Source: Gossypium raimondii
Taxonomy: Eukaryota; Streptophyta; Magnoliopsida; Malvales; Malvaceae
Direction: 5' to 3'
Length of the DNA: 64,000 nt
Assembly: GCF_025698545.1 (NCBI RefSeq)
Contig: NC_068565.1
Span: 2,790,001 to 2,854,000 of the forward strand
Every line of letters begins with the position of its first letter. Position 1 is the stretch's first letter. The notes beneath the pieces were generated by a model. The model was not told where the DNA came from. It saw only the letters and a list, made by a program, of their open reading frames with translations, and did not search any database. Both the position numbers and the translations under genes were made by a program. Shown one piece after another: positions 1 to 9,498 of this stretch.

Positions 1-309
1 CACACAGGCGTGTGACTAGACCGTGTGAGACACATAACCTGACCACACGGGCGTGTGAACCCTACAGCTTTGAAATTTTTTAATCTTTTACGAAAAATTC
101 TCTGAGTCTCCGAATTAGTCCCGATTTGTTTCTAACACGTATTTTGGGACTTGGGGGCTCAAATAAGGGACATTATGTATGAATTTAATTGGTTTTTGAC
201 CTAAATGTTATATGATATCAATGTATAAATTTAAGTCTGTTTGATCGGTAATTTTCAGTAATGCTTCGAAACCCTATTCCGACAACGGATTTGAGTTAGG
301 GGTGTTACA
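1..309 (+). mobile_element. 3' end of a Ty3/gypsy-type LTR (truncated by window edge)
   Basis: The segment contains the 'acacgggcgtgtg' type modules and ends in GGGGTGTTACA, the 3' terminus typical of plant gypsy LTRs. It aligns base for base with the last 309 bp of the LTR at 16084-17825. It sits at the same position relative to the adjacent S-RLK shard. It is therefore the duplicated copy of one insertion rather than a second insertion. Confidence 0.85.
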
Positions 310-430
310 ATTTAATGGTGTTATGGTGTATAAAGCAGTGGCAAATAATAAGTAAAGGGAAGATACTAAAGCTAGTAAAACAGAGCAGCTAATAGTTTTT
401 CTGATAATCTCTTCCCAGAACTTGGAATTA
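310..430 (-). pseudogene. S-RLK exon 1 shard, proximal arm
   Basis: Read on the minus strand, this encodes a decayed signal-peptide region (CSVLLALVSSLYLLFATAL) like that of the S-RLK at 9499. It corresponds to the shard at 17826-17921. The ATG seen there (GATTATGGG) is ATC here, and the DTITPS motif has become YTITPL. The reading is cut off at 309 by the LTR. This is a non-functional relic. Confidence 0.75.
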
Positions 431-511
431 TTTGGGATCTTAATTTATTTTTCCAGCTTTTTTCTTTTTCTTAAAAAAGGATGATAAGATGTAATAATGT
501 TTCATAACAGC

Positions 512-702
512 TTCTATGCATTTAACAATATACTAACGATAAGTCCACTATGTTTACTGTTGTTTCATTGCTTAATAGTGAGATTTCAATTTTTAACACA
601 CTAAAATGGCGTGCTTTCACTTAAACACCATTAATCACACATAATGTTCCACATAGGGCTTCGCTTTATGACGTAACTCTTATCGACTTTGATGGCAGAT
701 AA
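512..702 (+). pseudogene. S-RLK last-exon shard, proximal arm
   Basis: The sequence resembles the 3' end of the S-RLK last exon (13890-14064). It runs from the DRPTMSTVVSMLNSE-type region to a TTDFDGR-like terminus and stop. The frame is disrupted and no upstream kinase exons are present. The following noncoding DNA (about 703-1000) also matches the downstream flank of the intact S-RLK and the region 15430-15680. This shows that whole 3' ends of S-RLK loci were copied. Confidence 0.72.
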
Positions 703-2097
703 ATGTACAAATTAATTACTTTTAGTTTTTAGAAATAAAATTGTAAATATTAAAACCCTTCTTCATAATTTCTCATTTTGATCAGAGTTGTATTGGCTCA
801 AATCCATAGTAAATTTACAATTACACTTACACATGTAAAAACATGAAAACTCAATCTAATTAACACAAATCTAAATTCAAGTCCTATCTCAACTTAATTT
901 GAACATAAATAACCAATAAGTTGAAACTCCTCCAACTCAAACCGAAGATTTAAGAACTGTTTCAAACTTAAAATAACTCAAACACGCATACTAATCCATA
1001 ATGTTTTGAACCCAACCTAAACAACTTGACTAGTAAATCCGAGTATCTCAATCCCAAAATAACTTTAACTTAAAACTAACCCAAATTAAAAACTATCTCA
1101 AACCCTAATCCAAAATTACTCAAAAAATTTATTATTTGATGCAAATTGATTCTATGCAAAACCAACTCAGATCGATACATACTTTAATGCACTACTCGTG
1201 AACGTTATCACTTTGCTTTTGGTTACTGCATTCTGTCCCTAAACTTTTGTTTTTATTGTTAGTTGCTTGACTTTAGTTTTGAATTCGAAAATGAAATTTT
1301 ATAATAAAATCTTTGGAACATTAAAAAAAAGCTATAAAGAAGGATTAGACTTTGTACCAACACCAATATCAAAATGCAGCATTAATATATAAACAGTCTT
1401 TTCTTTAATAAAATGAGAGGGGGGGTGGAAGGATTACAAACAATAAATTCGCAGGATCAAAACAAAAGCTTCAACGTCACCATTATGAGAGCTAAACTGA
1501 CCATTTTAGCTCAGCAGGCAAAACTATGATACTCATACTTCCCTCCTGTAAAGCTACAACCAACAACATCAATCTGCATTGCCTATTAATCGGTGTCTTC
1601 CACATTGCACGGTGACGACTATTCCGAGAGAGACATCCATCCCGCATTTGGGAAATAATACTCAAGACACGGGATATCTGTATTGAACCCTGTACATGCT
1701 AACCAACTAACATCCCCATACCACAAATTTCACAACAGAGCATCAAAATAAGCTCCAATCTATATGGTAAGGACCCAAGGAAAGAAAAAATTTCTAGCAA
1801 GTTTCTATCATGATACACATAGGCCCACTTCAATGTTTTTTCATAATAATAAAAAAGGCATAAAAACACAAGTAATAAAACTAAAATCTCAAAGGAAATT
1901 GACCTTTACTTTAAAAAGTATCTTTGGAACTTCACCTAAACCATTGTCTGTGCTCCATTATAGACATATCATGTAAAACGGTATGGCTAATTGAATTCCT
2001 TTCAGCACATGGCATTCACTTGCGCCATTGTGTACTTCACAAAGTCGCCTTCTTGGACACGTTTGGATTTTAACTTCTCCTAGGTACTGCTTATCTA
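703..2097. other. Intergenic spacer and PAT1-type 3' flank
   Basis: No gene is seen. The segment is AT-rich, and from about 755 to 1100 it is shared three ways (here, 15430-15680 and 18236-18600). The part from about 1320 to 2097 is the 3' flank or 3' UTR of the PAT1 pseudogene and is nearly identical to 18790-19570. Short open frames here, such as 1764-1976, are present in both arms but look like chance. Confidence 0.7.
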
Positions 2098-4658
2098 TCA
2101 TGACTGCCCTACAAGCATAGGCCGTTGAGAGAGATCCAAAAGCTGCTTTTTCTGCTGGTCATTAAGGTGGGGTAAACATGCATGTAAGAGATCAACCGGC
2201 ATTTCTCTTTTAATAGCTTTGGCTGAATCTGATTCATCAATTGCCATATTTGGTTTGGCCTGCATTCGCAAGGACTGCATCACAGTGTCGTATTTGTTTA
2301 TGCAATACTTGGTAAGAAGGTTAAAGAATTCATCAAACGAGGCCTTCCAAAGGGACAGATTAGTCGTATTATAATTGCCCGCAGCACTAGAATCAGTCAT
2401 GAGCTTTGTTGCCCTATCAAGAACAGACTTAAGAATAAAAGATGTGTTGGAACATTGGCAGCAGCAAAAGAAGAGAACAGAGAGAACAGAACAATGAAAC
2501 TAGATACAAGAAAAATTTTACTTGCTCACAAATGTGCAGCAAGGGAGCATATGGCTGATAGCTCATTCAACTCATTCATTCAACTAGAAAAACAATATAT
2601 TTATAGTCAAATACATCACCAAATACTACCTACTACCACTAATCATACTTTGAAACAAGTAAAACTTAACTTGCACACAAGCTGATTATGTCAATCAGCA
2701 CCTAAAAACATCAAAACAATACCAACTTAGTTCATTTTCAACTTAGTAGCTTAACAAAGTAACTAAACAACCTTGTTATTACAGTAAGCATACGTACTGC
2801 AGCATGTTTACAAGCTGCATGCACTTAACCTAAAATATAACAGCAGCATGGTTGGCCAATTTTCAACAAGATGCTCCATCTCCAGCAGGACTTCCAAGGG
2901 GACGAAGCGGGCTGCTCAGAGGAACAAACCACAGATGCAAGACAGACACCAAGTGCACGAAGATCCATTCTATGAACACAAGAGGAAACAACCCTTGCAA
3001 GGTTAATAGTGATTTCATCTTCTCCTGGATCAGAGGGAAGGCCTCCGAACAAGAACCTTAAATAACGGAAAATGGACATGCAGACAATGCGCATAAGCTC
3101 ACCACCTGGAGGAAGAAGCTGAAGGAACCGTGCAAGAAGCTTCCGGCCTTTGGGGAGGGAAACTATCCTTAAAAACACAAGATCATCCTTCTGAGCAAGC
3201 TCATCTGTGTTACCACTCTTGCCAAGTGGGTCAACCAACTGAAGCAATGCACCAAGCCCTTCCAACAAAACCTGTCGTCTTTGTCTCATCTGAGCTCCAC
3301 CATCCTGCAACTGATTAAACTGTAAAAACCTATCAATATCGTCTACATCAAGAAGGCATAGACCATCCTCTATAGTAACTCTAGCAGCAAGCATAGGTTC
3401 CTCCTCCAGCGGAATATCAGAAGCTTTCTGATCATTGTTGGTGACAGCAGATGAATTTGGAGGGTCAACTTCAAGAAGAGGGCGAGGCCTGCGAACTGAA
3501 GAGAAAGGAAGCCTCCCAAGAGCATCAACCCGGAGAAAAGCATGAGGCTCAGTATTCGCACGTGCTCGGGGAGGAAGATCCCTAAGATGAGTTGGACAAA
3601 AATGATGTCTCAACTTCGCCCTAGCAGATTTTCTTCCAAGACAATCCTCTTGGTAATAATCATCCACGTAGGGGTCGTTACTGTGGGTTGCAACAAGCTG
3701 CATTCTAAGAATGCCCTCAATCTCATCGGTTGACATGTATTTGGATGTAAACTGAGGCCATCCACAATCACTCTTCAGCGCCCCACTATCAAAGCCTCGT
3801 AGACTCTGCCTACCTTTCTGAGCTGATTTGGCTCTTTGATCTCTCAGATCACCAATACCAAGTATAGCTTCAACCTTGTTCATTACAGGTGGGGACGGAG
3901 AAAGATGAGGATTAAATTGTTGTGACTGAATCCCAGAAAAGTGGCTAAATGAAGGCTGAACAGGATGCTGCAGTCTCTGCTGGTGCGACTGCAGCTGTGG
4001 CATTAACTGTGGTGGAATCAAACCATTTTGACGAGTTAACTGTTGTTGCAACATATTGTTCAAAACACTGGAATTATCTCCATACAGTTTTGGCTGGCTC
4101 CCCCATTTACTTGACGGCTGACTACTGACAGGCAGACCAGGAGCAAATTGAGGCATATTCCCACGATAATTTGGCCCATGGTGTAAGCCTGGCAGTTGAA
4201 GCTGAGAATTTGGGAGGCCAGAGAGGTTGGGTGAAGATGCCATCTGTGGTCCACCAGCCATATAAGGAATATTTAGGTGTCCAGAATGTTGGTTTGGTGA
4301 CGCCTGAGGAGATCTGCCATCGGGGGGAGGGTAAGAAATATAAGAAGATTTTGGAACTAAAATTGGTTCACTAGAGAAATGTTGGTGGTACTGTTGTTGT
4401 TGTTGTAGTTGCTGCTGCTGCTCAGGGTACGAGGATGTCCTGTAGAGATGCTTTGCATCCAAATTGGCCAATGGTTGTGAAGACCAGCGTTTGTCATCAG
4501 GAATACTTTCAGTTTCAAGAGGCTGCTGATCAAGCCAGTGAGGAAATTCCTCCCCATGTGTCCATTCGGCAGCAGATGAACCTTCAACAACATAATGATA
4601 AATGTCAATATTGGTATGTTGATCTGCGTAATTGGTCCCTTCACTGTGATGATGTAGG
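2098..4658 (-). pseudogene. PAT1-like pseudogene (last exon only), split by a solo LTR
   Basis: This is a second copy of the large last exon of the PAT1 gene at 19571-24740. It starts in the frame that gives [19 protein letters not shown] and would end at the same stop codon (2098-2100). Exons 1-4 are absent, because homology ends just upstream of the exon-5 acceptor. Two further lesions are visible. A 2-bp deletion at about 2908-2911 (gcgggctg versus gcgggggctg) shifts the frame within the [13 protein letters not shown] motif. A 424-bp LTR at 2445-2868 separates the last 115 or so codons. Conserved residues have also drifted: the [17 protein letters not shown]-type motif reads DDYYQEDCLGRKSARAK here. 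It is almost certainly non-functional as a PAT1 protein, although the remnant ORF of about 548 codons (2825-4471) could still be transcribed. Confidence 0.92.
2445..2868 (-). mobile_element. Solo LTR (Ty1/copia-like), 424 bp, 5-bp TSD
   Basis: The element has TG...CA ends (TGTTGGAACATTGG ... CCAATTTTCAACA). It is flanked by the direct repeat AGATG at 2440-2444 and 2869-2873, and it is missing from the paralogous site in the distal arm, which gives an exact empty-site comparison. A TATA-like motif (TATAAATATA) lies on the minus strand near 2598-2607, so the LTR points in the same direction as PAT1. No internal gag/pol is present, so it is a solo LTR. The copia assignment rests on end sequence and length and is tentative; the insertion itself is secure. 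Confidence 0.93.
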
Positions 4659-6298
4659 ATTTTCTAAGTGTTTAAATCTCTTAGTATTCTCAAATTTGTA
4701 GATAGATTTAATCTTGATCATTTATATAATTTAAATTGTACCGTTAGATCTAGGAAAGTTTAATTATAAATAGAGATCTTCCCTTCCATTTGTAAATAAT
4801 CTTTACAGTAATTGATATTACTGAGAGCATTTACTCAAATACTTAGATGTGCTATTACTTTTTTGTGGTTTTTTTGTTCAATCGCTACTTCTTTACTTTT
4901 GAGTTTGCTTCTGCTAACTTCGGTACCTTAGAGAATTTTCTTTATAAGTTATCGTCTAAGGCCACAGATTTGCTAGAGTTAGTTTTAGCCATATTGCACT
5001 TTCAAATAGAGAACACATATTCAAATCTGAGATACGAATTGACCAAAAATGATAAAATGGACATAGAAAATACCCGATTTGTTCACAAATTATTCAGGCC
5101 CATTGTTTATTTATATAAAAAAAATGATTGTCATTATCAAGCCAAGACTCAAATAACTTAGAAACTTAATTAATTTGATGACTCTAAAATTGAGTTCAAT
5201 TTATAATACTCTATTTGTTTCACTAAAAATGATTTCGAAAAATAATTTCGGAAAATGACTTACTTTTCTAGAAAAGCTAATTTTTTCGGTGTTTGGAAGA
5301 TTTCTGAAAATATTTCATAAAAGCATTTTCAATAAAACAAACATATATTTGAGATTTTGTTATCTTTTCATTATTTAATTAAATTTATTTCATAAATTTT
5401 ATTTATATTTTAATTAATCATGTTTTAGTTTTAATCAATCTTAATTTATTTAATTAAGCTTAATTGTTAATTTCATACATTAGGGAATATAAATTTATAG
5501 ATATAAATTTATGTTTAATTAAGTTGAAAGTGGTAAATATTTATTTTGAATATTATTTGGATGAGTAAGTTGAAAAATAATTTAATTTAATAAAATGGAA
5601 GTAAGGTCTAAATTGTAAAATTTGTAATTTTTGAATTCTAAGGATTTGAGTAGTAAAATGAAACATTGATGTCTGAAACATTGATGTAGTAACTAAATTA
5701 TATGATTATGAAATATGAAAATTTGGAAAGTTGAGCATAAAATAGTAAAGTTTGAAACTATAGGGGTTAAATTGTAAAAATTTCAAAACTTGAGTTTTAG
5801 GACTAATTTACATTATTTGAGAATTTGCAATTCTAAAAATAGAATATGAAAGTTTAACTGTTCAAAATTAAGTACTAATTTTTGGAAATTTTGACAATTT
5901 TAATTGTAAGGACTAAATCATAAAATCTGGAAATTTTAGAAAATTGATTGTTTTACAAAAGCTGTACAAAACGGGATTTAGAACTAAATTGTAGAATAAG
6001 AAAATCTATTTTTGAAGAATTAAATTGTAGAATAGTAAAAATTTGGATTTTAGAGACTAAATCGTAAAAAATATAAAATTAGAATGTAAGAGATTGTTTT
6101 CTTCGACAATGAAGAGAGCTTCCCCTTTGTCTTTTTTTTTTGTTTCTTCAAAAATAAAGACAATGAACATAACCTTATCAATTTAAAAAATATCTTACGG
6201 GAAAAAAATTGATAAGATATTTTTCTTAAAAAAATCTTGATTTTATCTTTTTTTGGGAGAATTGTTTCATTTGATAATTCATTTTCGATCAAACAAAC
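4659..6298. other. Intergenic DNA with LTR-like and foldback remnants
   Basis: No gene is seen. The first 250 bp have an LTR look: a TTATAAATAGAG box near 4764 followed by T-rich sequence. From about 5570 to 6100 the DNA repeats the 'ggactaaattgtaaaa' theme common in LTR-retrotransposon noncoding DNA. A loose inverted similarity between about 5213 (tttgtttcactaaaaatga) and the reverse complement of about 6298 (gtttgtttgatcgaaaatga) may mark an old TIR element. If the duplication is tandem, 4659 is the first base of the second unit. Confidence 0.5.
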
Positions 6299-9059
6299 TG
6301 TAACACCCCTTACCCGCATTCCTGATCGGAACAGAGTATGAGGTATTACTAAATTTTTAAAAAAAATTCAACAGCATTTCTGCTTATTTTTGCTTAAACC
6401 TCCTGCAAGTTTTCAACACAATTCAATATTCCAACCAAGTTCAGTTGTACAAACATACAAAATTTAACCATTAATAAACACTACATTTTAAATCGAACCA
6501 TAACATATATTTACATGGTGACGCCCCATTACATAAGTCGTCTATACATGCCATAATTTCCAGAATACTAGTAGCCAAAATACTCAAACGTGGATGATAG
6601 TGTAGATGATTGTCTGACTCCGTCCAAATTCCGAGTTGATGGAAATCACTATAATCAAGGGAAAAATAAAAACGAGTAAGCATATAGCTTAGTAAGTAAA
6701 CATATGACAAATAAATAATTTCTCACATGACTACACCATAGTATAAATTTATTCACAAATAAATTTCATTATTTGTGTAATTTCCAGCAAGCTGGTTTTC
6801 TGCGTCATGACCACTAATTTATTTTTATTCGGAGCTACATGGCTTCAAATTGAATTCTGTAAATTTTTCATGAAACTAGACCCATATATCTTTCTATTTC
6901 AGAATTTTTGATCGAGCCAATTAGTACAGTTTATTCTTTAAATCTTCCCCTGTTTCACTGCCCAACAGTCCTGACCTCCCCTTACAAAATTTCACATAAC
7001 TCTCTGTACAAGTTTCAAAAAATGTTCTCGTTTGTTTCTATTAAAAATAGACTCAAAAAGGAATCCAGTCATATAGATTTCAAGCCATAATTATTTTTTT
7101 TAAATTTTTGGTGATTTTCCAAAGTTGGAATAGGAGATTTCGAAATCAATCCAGCCCTGTCTCAGTAAAATTCAAATATCTCCAAAAATACAACTCTTTT
7201 GCTTACTATATTTCTTTCATATGAAAATAGACTCATTCAGCTTCAATTTCATATATTATTTAACCTCTAATTCATTTTCCACCATTTATGGTGATTTTTC
7301 AAAGTTGCCCAACTGCTATCATTCAAAACAGTTGGCATTCAAATTGTCTCTTTTTGTGTTTTTGATTTTCCTCCCATCTTATACATGGGTTGATTAATTA
7401 TCAAACCCAATATTCCTCCCATAAACTTGTCCACCACATATATGAATATTCACCTTCCCAATTTACTCGTTGAACACTCGGAATGTTAACCGTTATCGGT
7501 GGATTCCGCACTTAGCAACCACCAATGAATCGAGGAATCAGCACACAGCAACCCCTTGGGGGAATCAGCACTTAGCAACCCCCTTCACATTTCAGATGCG
7601 GTGGAATCAGCACTTAGCAACCACCAAATGAGTCGGGGAGTCAGCACTTAGCAACCCCTCGGGGGAATCAGCACTTAGCAACCCCCTTTCACATTTAAAA
7701 TACGGTGGGATCAGCACTTAGCAACCACCAATAGGTAGGGGAATCAGCACTTAGCAACCCCTCGGGGGAATCAGCACTTAGCAACCCCCTTTCACATTTA
7801 AAATATGGTGGGATCAGCACTTAGCAACCACCAATAGGTAGGGGAATCAGCACACAGCAACCCCTTTATATGCAATATGCTCCGGCCTATTCCGAGTGTT
7901 CAACCAAAAACCGTGTTTTGCAACCCCTTACCACCTTTCTCGATTTAACAACATTTTTGGAATCTTGCCAAACATTTATTTTATATTCAAATACATCTCA
8001 ACACATATCAAATAATACCAAAATAATACATTAAGTCACGTGTTTACTTACCTCGGTGCAAAATATCGTAATTTTGCAATTCACTCAACTATCTTTTCTT
8101 TTCCTCGTTTGAGATAATCTTCCCGTTTTTCTTGATCTATAATGGCAAATTTAACTCATTTAATGTTCACATTTATTGAAATAATCCACCACCCAACTTT
8201 TTGAAAAATTACAATTTTACCCCCAAACTTCTGCATAATTACACTTTTGTCCCCAAGCTCGGGAATTAAACTTCATCACTTATTCTTATGTTTTATGACA
8301 TGCTGAACATTTTTCGCTTCTATGGCAACATCAAATTCTCACTCTAGCACATACTTTTGAACATTAACAATTTTTACCGATTATGTCAATTTACCCGTTT
8401 TCGTTTAAAATCGCTTAGCAAAAGTTGTTTAACATAATTTCTAGCTTCATATTCCACCATAAAACAGAAAAATAAACACTTTTCACCTATGGGTATTTTT
8501 CCAAATATAAACCCTAACATGAATTATTGATAAAATAAGCTAAACCGAGCTACGAGGATTTCAAAAATGCAAAGAACATTAAAAACGGGGCTAAGATGCA
8601 CTTACTATGAGCTTGAGAAAGCAAAGAAACCCTAGCTATGGTGTCTTCCAAAATTTGGCAGCAACTATGGAGAAGATGACACCATTTCTCCATCTTTTTC
8701 CCATTTTATTTCTTTTTATTACTAAATGACTAAAATGCCCCCATTTAAAAAAATCTATTTCACCCATTTCTTATGTCTATTTTTGTCCATCAATTAACTA
8801 ATGGTCTAATTACTACATAAGGACCCCCAACTTATAATCTCATAACAATTAGACACTTCTAACATGTAGAACTCAACTTTGGCACTTTTTACAATTTAGT
8901 CCTTTTCACTAAATTGAGTGCCCAAACGTCGAAATTTTCGAACGAAATTTTTCCGTAAAATTGTAGACCATAAAAATATAACAATAACCATATTTTCACT
9001 CGTCAGATTTGTGGTCCCGAAACCACTATTCCGACTAGGCCCAGAATCGGGCTGTTACA
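6299..9059 (-). mobile_element. Solo-LTR-like Ty3/gypsy element, 2761 bp, TSD CAAAC
   Basis: The element begins TGTAACACCCC and ends GGGCTGTTACA, giving inverted TGTAAC/GTTACA ends. It is bounded by the 5-bp direct repeat CAAAC at 6294-6298 and 9060-9064. Read on the minus strand it opens TGTAACAGCCCGATTCTGG, a typical 5' LTR start, so it is oriented minus. No gag or pol reading frame is present. Its unusual length comes partly from the internal tandem array at about 7500-7866. I cannot exclude an internally deleted element rather than a true solo LTR. Confidence 0.85.
7500..7866. repeat. Tandem array of 'aatcagcacttagcaacc' units within the LTR
   Basis: About a dozen copies of the core (g)gaatcagcacttagcaacc occur, alternating between variants flanked by 'ccacc', 'cccct' and 'ccccctttcacattt'. 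Two or three variants combine into a higher-order repeat of roughly 100 bp, for example the near-identical blocks starting around 7665 and 7765. The array lies wholly inside the LTR and has no spacers of unique sequence. Confidence 0.9.
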
Positions 9060-9498
9060 CAAACAACATAAAATAAAGAAAACATTTTATATGTAAACAA
9101 AGTATAAGATGTCATCTTCCTTTTAGGACCAAAGCGTAATGTTGAAATTGGAGTGGTATTACTGTTTCATAGTTCACCATTTTTGAAACTTCAATGCAAG
9201 AACAAGTCAACAAATTTAAAAAGACATCAGCGCTTGAAAAAAATTGGAATCCTGAGGTAGACATTTGCAGTTGCCTTGAAACATCATTACATCATATCCC
9301 AAATCAGGGGTAGAGTTAGGGGCGCTTGCACTGTCTCGACCCCAAAAATAACTTTTTCTATTTAAATATTTTCATAATTGATAAAATATTAAATTAATAA
9401 TAATAAAATTGAATTTTGACTTTTAGGAATGATAGAAGTTTAATTTTATCTTTTAATCATTCCTCAACCATAGCCTCAATTCCAAGTTCTTGCAAGAG
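9060..9498. other. Upstream region of the S-RLK gene
   Basis: This is AT-rich sequence between the gypsy LTR and the S-RLK start codon. It includes a relic motif near 9305-9345 (ggggtagagttaggggcgctt) of a kind common in repetitive plant DNA. No clear core promoter element can be assigned. The LTR boundary only about 440 bp upstream means the original promoter may have been separated from its distal part. Confidence 0.45.

Larger units (their letters stand above)
1..4658. repeat. Proximal arm of a tandem segmental duplication
   Basis: This stretch matches 17517-21716 almost base for base, in the same orientation. The shared order is gypsy LTR 3' end, inverted S-RLK exon-1 shard, S-RLK last-exon shard, noncoding spacer, and the PAT1 last exon. 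Similarity stops sharply near 4658 (21716 in the other arm), just upstream of the PAT1 last exon. The left edge runs off the window. The arms differ by small indels, substitutions, and a solo LTR present only here. Inference: one tandem duplication with a unit of about 17 kb. Confidence 0.93.

Noticed and set aside
1764-1976. 70-codon frame conserved in both duplication arms (also 19237-19449)
   Set aside because: Conservation is explained by the recent duplication. It lies in the PAT1 3' flank with no domain.
7500-7866. Regular repeat array that superficially looks like a CRISPR array
   Set aside because: Units are directly adjacent with no unique spacers, lie inside a gypsy LTR with its own TSD, and the genome is eukaryotic.
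9490-9498. Upstream TTG start for the S-RLK
   Set aside because: The frame is open but the first ATG (9499) gives a normal signal peptide. Non-ATG initiation is not needed.
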